From an uncultured Bacilli bacterium (lineage in GTDB: Bacteria; Bacillota_I; Bacilli_A; RF39; UBA660), in the NCBI GenBank assembly GCA_934190785.1, contig CAKPTA010000001.1, positions 1 through 64,000 of the forward strand: a stretch of DNA of 64,000 nucleotides, given 5' to 3'. Below are positions 50,573 to 60,188 of the stretch, in pieces. Each line of letters begins with the position of its first letter. Position 1 is the stretch's first letter. The notes below the pieces were generated by a model. That model searched no databases, had not been told where the DNA came from, and was given only the letters and a program-made list of their open reading frames with translations. Made by a program: the position numbers and the translations under genes.

Positions 50573-51598
50573 ATGGAAAATATATATGGATATACACTTT
50601 CAAAATTAGAAGATTACTTTCTTAGTATTGGAGAGAAGAAATTTAAAGCAGTACAAGTATATGAATGGTTATATAAAAAACGTGTTACATCAATATCTCT
50701 AATGAGTAATGTTAAGCATGATACTTTATTAAAAATGGAAGACTATTTTCTAATGGATAGAATTAAAATAGTTGCTAAAAAAGAAGGCTTAGATGTTATC
50801 AAATATTTATTTGAATTAAAAGATGGTAACCGTGTTGAAGCTGTTTTAATGAAACATGATTATGGAAATAGTCTTTGTGTTTCATCTGAAGTTGGATGTA
50901 ATATGGGGTGTGCTTTTTGTGAAAGTGGTAGATTAAAAAAAATTAGAAATTTAGAAACTTATGAAATGGTTTTACAAATTCTTTTAGTTGAAGAAGATAC
51001 TGGTATTAGAGTATCTCATGTTGTTTTAATGGGGATTGGAGAACCTTTTGACAATTATGATAATGTTGTTTCTTTTGTTAATATAATTAATTCTGGTAAA
51101 GGTATTGATATAGGTGCTAGACATATTACAATATCAACATGTGGAATAGTTCCTAAAATAAAACAATTTATGAAAGAAGAGTGGCAAGTTAATTTAGCTA
51201 TTTCACTTCATGCTCCAAACGATGAGATAAGAAATAGAATAATGCCTATAAATAAAGCTTATCCTTTAGAAGTTTTAATTGAAACACTAAAAGAATACAT
51301 AAAAAAAACAAATAGGAGAGTTACATTTGAATATGTAATGCTTAAGGATGTAAATGATTCTATTGAGTGCGCAAATGAACTTTCACATTTGTTAAAAGGA
51401 ATGAATTGTTATGTTAATTTAATTCCATATAACGAAACAAGCCATATTGAATTTAAAAAAAGTCCAAAAGAAAATATAAGTGCGTTCTATGATACCTTAA
51501 AGAAGAATAAAATTAATGTAACTATTAGACGTGAATTTGGAGCTAAATTAATGGCTGCATGTGGACAACTTAGATCAAATTATGAGGAGGGAAAATAA
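50573..51598 (+). CDS. rlmN: Dual-specificity RNA methyltransferase RlmN
   Basis: 341 residues. Radical SAM CX3CX2C is in 'CNMGCAFCESG'. Cys residues in 'ACGQLR' near the C-terminus include the methyl-carrying Cys. 'VLMGIGEPFDNYDNV' and 'ISTCGIVPKI' are RlmN blocks. It methylates C2 of 23S rRNA A2503 and of tRNA A37. It is the first gene of a tightly packed five-gene operon; its stop overlaps the prpC start by 1 bp. Confidence 0.96.
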   Translation: MENIYGYTLSKLEDYFLSIGEKKFKAVQVYEWLYKKRVTSISLMSNVKHDTLLKMEDYFLMDRIKIVAKKEGLDVIKYLFELKDGNRVEAVLMKHDYGNSLCVSSEVGCNMGCAFCESGRLKKIRNLETYEMVLQILLVEEDTGIRVSHVVLMGIGEPFDNYDNVVSFVNIINSGKGIDIGARHITISTCGIVPKIKQFMKEEWQVNLAISLHAPNDEIRNRIMPINKAYPLEVLIETLKEYIKKTNRRVTFEYVMLKDVNDSIECANELSHLLKGMNCYVNLIPYNETSHIEFKKSPKENISAFYDTLKKNKINVTIRREFGAKLMAACGQLRSNYEEGK

Positions 51599-52335
51599 TG
51601 GAGAGTTTCTATATAACTGATCCTGGAAAGGTAAGAGATCACAATGAAGATAGTGTAACTATTGTCAGAAATGAAAGTGGTGAATACTTACTCGCTGTTG
51701 CTGATGGTATGGGTGGACATCTTTGTGGTGAAGTTGCATCGAGTTTAGCAATTACTTATATAGCTAATCGTTTTAAACAAATGAGCACAATTGGTAATAA
51801 AGAAGATGCAATTCATTGGATTCAAAATATTGCAGAAGAAGTAAATGTTCAAATATATAAATATACTGCAGAACATCCTGAAAGCGTTGGTATGGGAACA
51901 ACATTTGTTATGGCAGTATTAACAAAAGATTTCCTACTATTTGGAAATATAGGTGATTCAAGTGGTTTTGTAATAAAAAAAGATAAAATAAAGAAAATTA
52001 CAACAGATCATACTCTTGTTAATTTACTTGTTAAATCAGGGGAACTTACAGAAGAAGAAGCCAAGAATCATCCAAGAAAAAATGTACTTATGAAAGCACT
52101 TGGTGCAGCTACTAAAGTAGAGATGGATGTTTTTGATGTTGAAAGAGATGTAAATGGAATATTTCTTTGTAGTGATGGTGTTACTAATCTTTTAGATGAA
52201 GATCAAATTCTTAGAGTTTTAGAAGAAGATTTGAGTATTGAAATGAAATTAGAAAAATTAGTTTATAAATGTAATAATAGAGGTGGAAATGATAATATTT
52301 CCATAGCTTATTTAAGAAAGGATGTATCAGAATAA
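51598..52335 (+). CDS. prpC: PP2C-type Ser/Thr protein phosphatase
   Basis: 245 residues. PP2C metal motifs: 'DPGKVRDHNEDS' (residues 8-19), 'VADGMGGH', 'GDSSGF' and 'CSDGVTNLL', plus 'GGNDNISIA' at the end. It reverses phosphorylation by the PASTA kinase encoded next, with which it overlaps by 1 bp. The stop/start overlaps through the operon point to balanced expression. Confidence 0.95.
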   Translation: MESFYITDPGKVRDHNEDSVTIVRNESGEYLLAVADGMGGHLCGEVASSLAITYIANRFKQMSTIGNKEDAIHWIQNIAEEVNVQIYKYTAEHPESVGMGTTFVMAVLTKDFLLFGNIGDSSGFVIKKDKIKKITTDHTLVNLLVKSGELTEEEAKNHPRKNVLMKALGAATKVEMDVFDVERDVNGIFLCSDGVTNLLDEDQILRVLEEDLSIEMKLEKLVYKCNNRGGNDNISIAYLRKDVSE

Positions 52336-54134
52336 TGATAACAAGAGGTCAAAAAATTAATGATAGATATCAAATTATTCGTACCATAGGTGAGGGTGGA
52401 ATGGCTAATGTATATTTAGCTCATGATATTATATTAGATAGAGATGTTGCTGTTAAAATTTTAAGAGGTGACTTAGCTGGAGATGAAAAGTTTGTTAGAA
52501 GATTTCAACGTGAGGCTATAGCTGCTAGTAGTCTTTCTCATCCTAATATTGTTGAAATGTATGATGTTGGAGAAGATGATGGTAAATATTTTATTGTTAT
52601 GGAATATATAGAAGGTCAAACACTAAAAAATTTGATTAAAAAAAGAGGAGCTTTAACATTATCTGAGGTAATAGATATTATGTTACAACTTACAAGTGGT
52701 CTTGCTTGTGCTCATGAATCCTATATTATTCATAGAGATATTAAGCCACAAAATGTTCTAATTTTAGATGATGGACGTGTTAAAATTACTGATTTTGGAA
52801 TTGCTATGGCTTTAAATAGTAATGAACTTACACAAACAAATTCTGTAATGGGTTCTGTTCACTATCTTCCACCAGAGCAGGCTAATGGAAGTGGAGCTAC
52901 TATCAAAAGTGATATTTATTCAACAGGAATTTTAATGTATGAATTGCTTACAGGAAAACTTCCTTTTAAAGGTGATAACGCTGTTGAGATAGCAATTAAG
53001 CAAATGAAAGATCCAATCCCAAGTATTTGTCTAGAAAATCCAGAAATACCACAAAGTATTGAAAATATTGTTTTAAAGGCAACAGCTAAAAATCCTAAAA
53101 ATCGTTATGACAATGTTTTAGAAATGCATAATGCCTTAAAAGTTGCTCTTGATAAAGATAAAAGAGATGAACCAAAAGTTGTTTTTCAATATCCAGAATA
53201 TGAAATTATGGAAGATACACCTAAAGTTAGTCGTGCTAAACAAAATGAAGAAAAAAGAAATACTATAAAAGAAGAAAAAAAAGAAAAGAAAGTAAATAAG
53301 GCTTTGATTATAACATCTATTATATCTTTAGTTGTATTAGTTTCTGTTGTTCTATTTTTCGTATTTACATCAATGAATGCTAAAACAAAAGAAATAGAAA
53401 TTCCAGATGTATCAGGTCTTAGTGTTGCAAAAGCAGAAAAAAAACTAGAGTCACTTGGTTTTGAAGTTAAAGATGAAGTAACGGAAAAAAATAGTGACAC
53501 TATTGAAGAGGGAAATGTTATTGAAACAAACCCTAAGATAGGGAGAACAGCTAAAAAAGGCTCAACTGTTACTTTAGTTGTTTCAAAAGGAGCAAGTGGC
53601 ATTACACTTGAAAACTATGTTGGTATGAATTATTATACGGTAAAAGCTACTTTAGAAGCCAATGGAATTGAAGTTGAATTAGAAAAAGAAGACCATACTG
53701 AAGAAGACGGCTTAGATCCTAACCTTGTCATAGCACAAGATAAATTAGCAGGTGATACTGTTAAAACAGGTGATAAAGTAAAACTTACAATTCCAAATAT
53801 TATTACATTGTATCCTGATTTTAGTACTTATACGTTAAAAGATGTACGTGCATTTTGTAAAAAATATAATATAATTTTAGAAGAATCTACAATTGAAACT
53901 TCAAGTTATTCTGAAAATACTATTATTTCACAAACAAAAAATATTGGTGATAAAGTATCGTCTGGTGATACTGTAAAAATTGTTATAGCAAAGGCACCAG
54001 CTGCTGTTATAAAACCAGATGAAAAAGACGATACAACAAATGATAAAACAAATGGAGTAAGTGATAAAACTAATACAAATACATCAAACAAAGATAGTAG
54101 TTCTACTAGTGAAGAACAAAAAGAGAAAGAATAG
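52335..54134 (+). CDS. prkC: PASTA-domain Ser/Thr protein kinase (PrkC/StkP)
   Basis: 599 residues. Kinase: 'GEGGMANVYLA', Lys41 ('VAVKIL'), HRD at 133-135, DFG at 153-155, 'GSVHYLPPEQA'. A juxtamembrane basic stretch precedes one membrane span (about 323-346). The outside carries at least three PASTA repeats ('EIPDVSGLSVAKAEKKLESLGF', 'TLENYVGMNYYTVKATLEANGI', 'LYPDFSTYTLKDVRAFCKKYNI'), which sense muropeptides. The Thr/Asn/Lys-rich tail ends the protein. It supports an active peptidoglycan wall and, in relatives, spore germination. Confidence 0.96.
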   Translation: MITRGQKINDRYQIIRTIGEGGMANVYLAHDIILDRDVAVKILRGDLAGDEKFVRRFQREAIAASSLSHPNIVEMYDVGEDDGKYFIVMEYIEGQTLKNLIKKRGALTLSEVIDIMLQLTSGLACAHESYIIHRDIKPQNVLILDDGRVKITDFGIAMALNSNELTQTNSVMGSVHYLPPEQANGSGATIKSDIYSTGILMYELLTGKLPFKGDNAVEIAIKQMKDPIPSICLENPEIPQSIENIVLKATAKNPKNRYDNVLEMHNALKVALDKDKRDEPKVVFQYPEYEIMEDTPKVSRAKQNEEKRNTIKEEKKEKKVNKALIITSIISLVVLVSVVLFFVFTSMNAKTKEIEIPDVSGLSVAKAEKKLESLGFEVKDEVTEKNSDTIEEGNVIETNPKIGRTAKKGSTVTLVVSKGASGITLENYVGMNYYTVKATLEANGIEVELEKEDHTEEDGLDPNLVIAQDKLAGDTVKTGDKVKLTIPNIITLYPDFSTYTLKDVRAFCKKYNIILEESTIETSSYSENTIISQTKNIGDKVSSGDTVKIVIAKAPAAVIKPDEKDDTTNDKTNGVSDKTNTNTSNKDSSSTSEEQKEKE

Positions 54135-54142
54135 TTTAAGGT

Positions 54143-54988
54143 ATGCAGGGAAGAATTGTTAAAATAATAAGCAATGATTATACAGTATCAACAAATAATG
54201 GTATTTATGTATGCAAATCAAGAGGCAAATTTAGAAATATGAATATTACACCACTAGTTGGAGATTTTGTAGATATTGATACTTTAAATAATTATATTTT
54301 AGAAGTAAAAGCTAGAAAAAATGAACTTGTTCGTCCGCCAGTTTCTAATATAGATCAGGCATTTATAATTGCTAGTGTTAAACATCCTAATTTTGACTCC
54401 CTCCTTTTAGATAAACTTTTGTGTATTATAGAATTTAACAATATTAAACCTATTATATGTTTTACTAAATTAGATTTGCTCTCTTCTAGTGAAATAGAAA
54501 AAATAGAAGAATATATTAATTATTATAAGAGCATTGGTTATAAAGTGTTTAAAAATACAGAACTTGATGAAATAGAGAAATGTTTCAAGGGTAAAGTATC
54601 GGTGTTTACAGGACAAAGTGGTGCTGGTAAATCAACACTATTAAATCATTTAAACCCAGATATTTTGCTTAAAACAAATGAAATATCATATGCTCTTGGA
54701 AGAGGTAAACATACAACAAGACATGTTGAATTAATTAGTGTTGCAGATGGACTTGTTGCTGATACACCAGGTTTCTCTGCATTAGCATTTGATTCAATGA
54801 CAACTGCAGATATTAGAGATAATTTTATAGAGTTTAACAAATATAGAGATTTATGTAAATATAAAGATTGCATGCATGATAAAGAAGATATTTCTGAGTG
54901 TTACATAAAAAAATGTGTTAGTGAAAATAAAATACTTAAAAATAGATACGAAAACTATCTTTATTGCATCAATAAAAAGGAGAGGTAA
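54143..54988 (+). CDS. rsgA: Ribosome small-subunit GTPase RsgA
   Basis: 281 residues. OB-fold N-domain, circularly permuted GTPase ('TKLDL' before the P-loop 'GQSGAGKST' at about 157-165, then 'DTPG'), and a C-terminal zinc-binding set ('CKYKDCMHDKEDISEC', 'KKCV'). RsgA checks 30S maturation. The start at 54143 has no strong SD of its own and lies 8 bp after prkC, so it is probably translated by coupling. Confidence 0.95.
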   Translation: MQGRIVKIISNDYTVSTNNGIYVCKSRGKFRNMNITPLVGDFVDIDTLNNYILEVKARKNELVRPPVSNIDQAFIIASVKHPNFDSLLLDKLLCIIEFNNIKPIICFTKLDLLSSSEIEKIEEYINYYKSIGYKVFKNTELDEIEKCFKGKVSVFTGQSGAGKSTLLNHLNPDILLKTNEISYALGRGKHTTRHVELISVADGLVADTPGFSALAFDSMTTADIRDNFIEFNKYRDLCKYKDCMHDKEDISECYIKKCVSENKILKNRYENYLYCINKKER

Positions 54989-54990
54989 GT

Positions 54991-55602
54991 ATGGAGTTAT
55001 CTGTTTCAATTTTAGGAATAAAGGATGAAAAAGAAAAGATTGAGCAAATTGAACAAACAAAAGTTGATTATCTTCATCTAGATGTTATGGATGGACATTT
55101 TGTTTCAAACATTACTAATATGATGGGTATATATAGTAAGCCTCTTGATGTTCATCTTATGGTATGTGATGTTATGAAGTATGTAAATATATATGAAAAG
55201 TTAAAACCAACATATATAACTTTTCATATAGAATCAGTAGATAATCCAATAGAAATTATAAATTATTTGCACAAAAAAAATATAAAAGCTAGTATTTCTA
55301 TTTGTCCAGAGACAAATGTTGATACTTTAATTCCATATTTAGATGTTGTTGATATGGTACTTGTTATGAGTGTTCATCCTGGTCGTGGGGGACAAGGGTT
55401 TATGATGGAAGTTTTACCTAAAATAGAATCTTTATATAACATTCGTGAAAAAAACAATTATCATTATAAAATAGAGGTAGATGGTGGTGTTAATAAGGAC
55501 ACTATTAAATATTTAGATAAAGTTGATATTGCTGTTGTTGGAAGTTATATTACATCTGCAAGTGATTATAATTCACGTATTTTGACCTTAGAGAATGAGT
55601 AA
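54991..55602 (+). CDS. rpe: Ribulose-phosphate 3-epimerase
   Basis: 203 residues. TIM-barrel motifs 'YLHLDVMDGHFVSNIT' (metal His/Asp), 'LDVHLMVCDVMKY', 'MSVHPGRGGQGF' and 'IEVDGGVNKDTI' are intact. It interconverts ribulose-5-P and xylulose-5-P. AGGAGAGG SD overlaps the rsgA end. The protein is slightly shorter than the usual 215-220 residues, losing loop length rather than motifs. Confidence 0.93.
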   Translation: MELSVSILGIKDEKEKIEQIEQTKVDYLHLDVMDGHFVSNITNMMGIYSKPLDVHLMVCDVMKYVNIYEKLKPTYITFHIESVDNPIEIINYLHKKNIKASISICPETNVDTLIPYLDVVDMVLVMSVHPGRGGQGFMMEVLPKIESLYNIREKNNYHYKIEVDGGVNKDTIKYLDKVDIAVVGSYITSASDYNSRILTLENE

Positions 55603-55676
55603 TCATTTTCTTTTTTCTTGCTAAGAAGTATATTTATCGGTATAATATATAAAGAAGGTAGAAGGTACTGATATTT

Positions 55677-56954
55677 ATGGAAAGATTAAAAAAGATAAAT
55701 TCAATATGCAACATCATAACTATAGCTTTATTAATTTTATATTTAAATATTGGAACAGCTATTTTAATTTTTTTTAAATTATCATATTTAGAATTTTCAT
55801 ATGGACTTTATATATTTGGTACTTTAGCTTTAATACAATATATAGTTTTTAAAATATTAAATAAAGAACGTATAATTTTAAAAGATTTATTTATATTACT
55901 TCTAATCTTTTTTCTAATTATATCTTATTTATTTGCTTACAAAAAAAATGATGCTTTATTTGGTGTAATTACAAGAAATGAAGGACTATTTAGTTTAGTT
56001 AGTTATTATGCATTATATTTACTTGCATCTACTATAAACGTAAAATCGCAAAGAAAATTATTAAATATATTTTTATTTACAGGCTTTATTCAAATTATTA
56101 TTGGTGTTATGCAAACAATGCAAATAACCAATATTTTGGGTTATGATAGAAGTTTAAATTGGAGTACTAATTTCAAGTTTGCCAGCGGAACACTGGGCAA
56201 TCCTAATTTTTATTCTACTTATATTCTTATGTGTACTTTGTATTCGCAAGGAAGATTATTAGAAAAAAAGAGTCTTGGTTGGATTATAATATTTTTAATA
56301 TTTGTAAGTGGCCTTATAATTGGAAATACAACATCATGTATGATTGCGTTTATTTTATGTTTTTTTGCTGTTCTTATAAAAAAGATAAATAAAAAAAATA
56401 TTAAAAAAGTATTTTTTACATTAGTTATTAGTTCTGTAGTAATTATATGTAGTCTTTCTTTTTTTGATAAATTTGTTAATCATAGAATCAGTTATACAAT
56501 GAACAAAAATATAAATGAAATAAGAGAAATATTTAAAAATGGAATAACTGATTCAACTGGCAATTATAGAGTATATATATGGCGAAATACTATAAGTAAA
56601 ATACCAGAATATTTTTTAACGGGAATTGGAATAGATAATTTTTCCTATATAAATGATGGACATTATTTATGTGCTGGAGATAAAAACTATCAATGTTTTG
56701 ATAAAGCACATAATGAATATTTACAAATACTCATTACAGATGGTGTGATTACATTTTTAATATACATAGCATTTATCGTTTATATTTTAATTACAAGCAA
56801 AAACTGTCTAAAAGGAACTAAATTTGCTGTATATGGATATTTAATTCAAGCGTTATTTAATATTAGTGTTATTCCAGTAGCACCTATATTTTATATTTTG
56901 TTAGGGTTTATGTCATATAAAAGTAAATTAAGTATGGAGGTAACACATGAATAA
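55677..56954 (+). CDS. O-antigen-ligase-like (Wzy/WaaL) membrane polymerase
   Basis: 425 residues, about 11-12 membrane helices. A large loop between late helices carries 'RVYIWRNTISKIPEYFLTGIGIDNFSY' and 'DKAHNEYLQILITDGVI', the Wzy_C/O-antigen ligase signature (the H.N.YL motif). Early 'RNEGLFSLVSYYALY' is also typical. It would polymerise or ligate a lipid-linked glycan outside the membrane. The gene begins a surface-polymer operon and overlaps the radical SAM gene by 8 bp. Confidence 0.87.
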   Translation: MERLKKINSICNIITIALLILYLNIGTAILIFFKLSYLEFSYGLYIFGTLALIQYIVFKILNKERIILKDLFILLLIFFLIISYLFAYKKNDALFGVITRNEGLFSLVSYYALYLLASTINVKSQRKLLNIFLFTGFIQIIIGVMQTMQITNILGYDRSLNWSTNFKFASGTLGNPNFYSTYILMCTLYSQGRLLEKKSLGWIIIFLIFVSGLIIGNTTSCMIAFILCFFAVLIKKINKKNIKKVFFTLVISSVVIICSLSFFDKFVNHRISYTMNKNINEIREIFKNGITDSTGNYRVYIWRNTISKIPEYFLTGIGIDNFSYINDGHYLCAGDKNYQCFDKAHNEYLQILITDGVITFLIYIAFIVYILITSKNCLKGTKFAVYGYLIQALFNISVIPVAPIFYILLGFMSYKSKLSMEVTHE

Positions 56955-58035
56955 TGAAGATATTTTGAATATAGAAAATTTGAAATATTCAAGTAATACT
57001 TATGTAATTAGATGGAATATGACAAAATTGTGTAATTACTACTGTGATTTTTGTATTCAAGGTGACAAAGATAAACATATAAAAGATAGCATTGGTGAAA
57101 ACAAAGAAGTAAGACATGAAATAGCTTTAAAAATAGTTAAATTTATAGAAGAAAAAATAAATAATAAATATAGTAATCTTCATATCTATTTAATTGGTGG
57201 AGAAGTAACAATATTAAGTGATTTTAGAGATATATTTAAAATATTACTTAATGTTAAATTTGAAGGTGATATGGAGTTTCATATAACTACAAATCTATCT
57301 TGTAGGACGGAATTCTTAGAAAATTTAAAAAGTGATTTTTTAAGTGTAAAATCGAAGTATAGTCGTAAATTATCTATTTCAGCTAGTTATTATAAAGAAT
57401 TTTCAAACGAAGAAGAATTTATAAAGAAAGCAAGAATACTTCATAGTAATAGTGCTATAAGATATTATTTGATTAGTAAAAAAAACAAGTTTAAAAAAAA
57501 TAAAATTATTTATAAATATTTAAATCATCTTTCTAAAAATCCAATTATCATTATTTCAATTTCTTATCCACTTGTTGAAGATAAAGATTACGATTTATAT
57601 AGAGCATTTAAACGTAAATATTCTAAGTATGTAAATGCGATTAATTATATAATTGTTAGAAATTACAAGAAATCTATTTCAAATGATTTAAAAGATAAAT
57701 TAAGTAATTCTAATCGTAAGAGAATAAAATTAACAACTAAAACTGGTAAAGTATATTATTTTTCAAGTACAAGTAAAATAGGACTTTTAATTAATAAAAC
57801 AAAACATTTTACTCCTAAAGGCTTTTTATGTGATTCTGGAGTTAACAGTATATCTATTAATTCACATGGTCTAGTATCACGTTGTCCTAGTTGTTCAAAT
57901 TTGACGATTATAGGTAGTATTTTAAAAGATGATATAGATATTTTAAAAACTAAAATATCATGTCCTAGTTTAAGTTGTAGTTGTGATTACTATCATGTTA
58001 TTGAAAGTAGGAAAAAAGATGAAACAAAAAACTAA
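56947..58035 (+). CDS. Radical SAM protein with Cys-rich C-terminus
   Basis: 362 residues. The radical SAM cluster motif is 'CNYYCDFC' (CX3CX2C, about residues 29-36), with 'LIGGEVTIL' (GGE) after it. The C-terminus has many Cys ('CDSGVNSISINSHGLVSRCPSC', 'CPSLSCSCDYY') in a SPASM-like pattern that would hold extra Fe-S clusters. SPASM-type enzymes modify peptides, proteins or sugars. The substrate here is unknown, but the genes on both sides suggest a surface glycan or its sulfation machinery. It overlaps both neighbours. Confidence 0.85.
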   Translation: MNNEDILNIENLKYSSNTYVIRWNMTKLCNYYCDFCIQGDKDKHIKDSIGENKEVRHEIALKIVKFIEEKINNKYSNLHIYLIGGEVTILSDFRDIFKILLNVKFEGDMEFHITTNLSCRTEFLENLKSDFLSVKSKYSRKLSISASYYKEFSNEEEFIKKARILHSNSAIRYYLISKKNKFKKNKIIYKYLNHLSKNPIIIISISYPLVEDKDYDLYRAFKRKYSKYVNAINYIIVRNYKKSISNDLKDKLSNSNRKRIKLTTKTGKVYYFSSTSKIGLLINKTKHFTPKGFLCDSGVNSISINSHGLVSRCPSCSNLTIIGSILKDDIDILKTKISCPSLSCSCDYYHVIESRKKDETKN

Positions 58036-60187
58036 AATAATATTTATAATTTTATGTTTTTTAATTATAGCTGTTGCTTTATTATTTATTGTCTTTAAAG
58101 ATAAAAAGGTTATTCTTAATATTGATTTAAAAAAACAAAATAATGTTTATTATGTAGAAAATGATGATAATTTATCCATTCTAGATTTGAAATATCAAAA
58201 TAGTGTTACAACACTTATAAATAATAAAAAGAATGATAAAATATATACCGTTAAAGCTCCTTTATTAATTATTAATCCATATAGTACTAATATTACAGGG
58301 TTGTATATTTATTTTACTACTTTTAAAAAATATAAAATAGAGTATGTAATTCATACAACTGATGATGTAGCTGATTACACTAATACACTTGCAAGTGGTC
58401 TTAGTCACTTTCATGAAGGGCAAATAATTGGTCTCATTCAAGGAACTAAGAATGTTATTACTATAAGATTAGTTGATTCAAATAATAATGTAAAAGATGA
58501 ATATAAATATGAAATAGATGTTCCTGATTTTAATACTAATTCTATTAAAAGAATAGAAAGTGATATGGAAGTTGATAGTTCTGAAATAGAAGATGGACTT
58601 TACATGTTTTCTAATATATCAGCATCATCAGATGATATTAATATTCCTTTGTCATTTTATGATAAATATGGTATTTTAAGAGCTGAATTTACTGAAGAGA
58701 GCGGAAGACATACTAATAGAGTTATTTATATAGACAACAAGTTTTTATATGCTTTTGATTCATATAATTTTGTTCTTGTAAATGGTCTTGGTAAAATAGA
58801 AAATATATATCATACAATTGATAAAAATGAACACGATTATATTTATGATGAGAGTAAAAATGCGATTTTATATGTAGCTGGGCTAGATATGGTTAGAATA
58901 CTTAATTTAAATGATTATAGTGATGAGTTATTATTTGATTTAAATGATGTTATGAAAGATTATAGTGATAAAGCAAAAGAATATGCTTCCATTCACAATC
59001 CAAGTGATACATATGATTGGGCACACATAAATAGTATTGAAATAGTAAATGATAATGATTTAATATTATCACTTCGTGAGTCATCTAGTATAATTTATTT
59101 TGAAAATGTATATAAATCACCTAAAATAAAATATATTATTGCCCCTAAAGCAATTTACGAGAATACAGGATATGAGGATTATTTATTAAAACAAGTAGGG
59201 GAATTTCCTGTTAATGCTGGGCAGCATAGTGTTTATATAGAAAAAGATAACAGTTTAAAAGAAGGTAGTTATTATTTATATTTTTTCAATAATAACTATG
59301 CAAAAAGTTCAACCGTTGTAAATGAAGATTGGGTTAATACTATTGAGGGGGTTGGACAAAGAAGTAATGGTGCTTCTAGATCTATGTATTATAAATATTT
59401 AATTGATGAGGATAGTAGAACATTTGAACTTGTAGATAGTATGGATGTACCATATTCAAATGCAAAGAGTATTGTAACAAAATATCATAATAATTATATA
59501 GTTGCACTAGGAAAGCGTAGTTCAATTTATGAATATGATGAAAATAAAAAACTTCTTCTTAAACTTAGAATGAATGTTTATAAGGATATTTATAGAGGCT
59601 TTAAATTAGATATGAATCACTTTTGGTTTGATACTAGTAGATATACAAAACAAGAAAATAAAAATTATGATACAATTATCGAGGAAGATAACGAAAGTAT
59701 TTTTAATTATAATAAAAAAACAGGAACTATTTTAGGTGTAAATAGTAATAATTCAGCTATAAATGAAAGTAATATTATTTATTATGATACTCTTTATTTT
59801 ACAATATATGACTATAGTGATGATACTATCATTATTCCAAGTTCAATTAATAATGTTAAAATAAAAAGTATAGCAGGAATAAACCTTAATAATGTAAAAA
59901 AAATAATCATTGAAGAAGGAATTGAAAAAATAGATAATTATGCTTTCTTAGGTTGTGATAATTTAGAAGAAATTATTTTACCAAGTACTTTAAAAAGTAT
60001 AGGAAGTTACGCTTTCTTAAATTTAAAAAAAATAAAAAATATTTATATACCTGATAGTATAGATTACATAGGTGAATATGCTTTTAAAGGCTTCGATGAT
60101 ACTGAAACAATATCACTGCCCAAAAATAGAAATTACGCAGCAAATTGGAAAACTAACATGAAGGCAAAAATAGAATGGAGAGACTAA
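58019..60187 (+). CDS. Arylsulfate sulfotransferase-like protein with BspA leucine-rich repeats
   Basis: 722 residues. N-terminal membrane anchor (about 5-27). The middle (about 180-540) has ASST propeller motifs: 'YDWAHINSIEIVNDNDLILSLRESSSIIYF', 'NAGQHSVYIEKD' and 'MNHFWFDTSR', supplying His residues that in bacterial AssT bind the sulfate and form the sulfo-His intermediate. The C-terminus (about 590-710) is BspA-type (LRR_5) leucine-rich repeats: 'IEEGIEKIDNYAFLGCDNLEEIILPSTL', 'IYIPDSIDYIGEYAF'. It would transfer sulfate from aryl sulfates (no PAPS) outside the cell. The start is the ATG at 58019, overlapping the radical SAM gene; the frame from 57983 starts inside that gene. Confidence 0.82.
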   Translation: MKQKTKIIFIILCFLIIAVALLFIVFKDKKVILNIDLKKQNNVYYVENDDNLSILDLKYQNSVTTLINNKKNDKIYTVKAPLLIINPYSTNITGLYIYFTTFKKYKIEYVIHTTDDVADYTNTLASGLSHFHEGQIIGLIQGTKNVITIRLVDSNNNVKDEYKYEIDVPDFNTNSIKRIESDMEVDSSEIEDGLYMFSNISASSDDINIPLSFYDKYGILRAEFTEESGRHTNRVIYIDNKFLYAFDSYNFVLVNGLGKIENIYHTIDKNEHDYIYDESKNAILYVAGLDMVRILNLNDYSDELLFDLNDVMKDYSDKAKEYASIHNPSDTYDWAHINSIEIVNDNDLILSLRESSSIIYFENVYKSPKIKYIIAPKAIYENTGYEDYLLKQVGEFPVNAGQHSVYIEKDNSLKEGSYYLYFFNNNYAKSSTVVNEDWVNTIEGVGQRSNGASRSMYYKYLIDEDSRTFELVDSMDVPYSNAKSIVTKYHNNYIVALGKRSSIYEYDENKKLLLKLRMNVYKDIYRGFKLDMNHFWFDTSRYTKQENKNYDTIIEEDNESIFNYNKKTGTILGVNSNNSAINESNIIYYDTLYFTIYDYSDDTIIIPSSINNVKIKSIAGINLNNVKKIIIEEGIEKIDNYAFLGCDNLEEIILPSTLKSIGSYAFLNLKKIKNIYIPDSIDYIGEYAFKGFDDTETISLPKNRNYAANWKTNMKAKIEWRD

Positions 60188-60188
60188 T

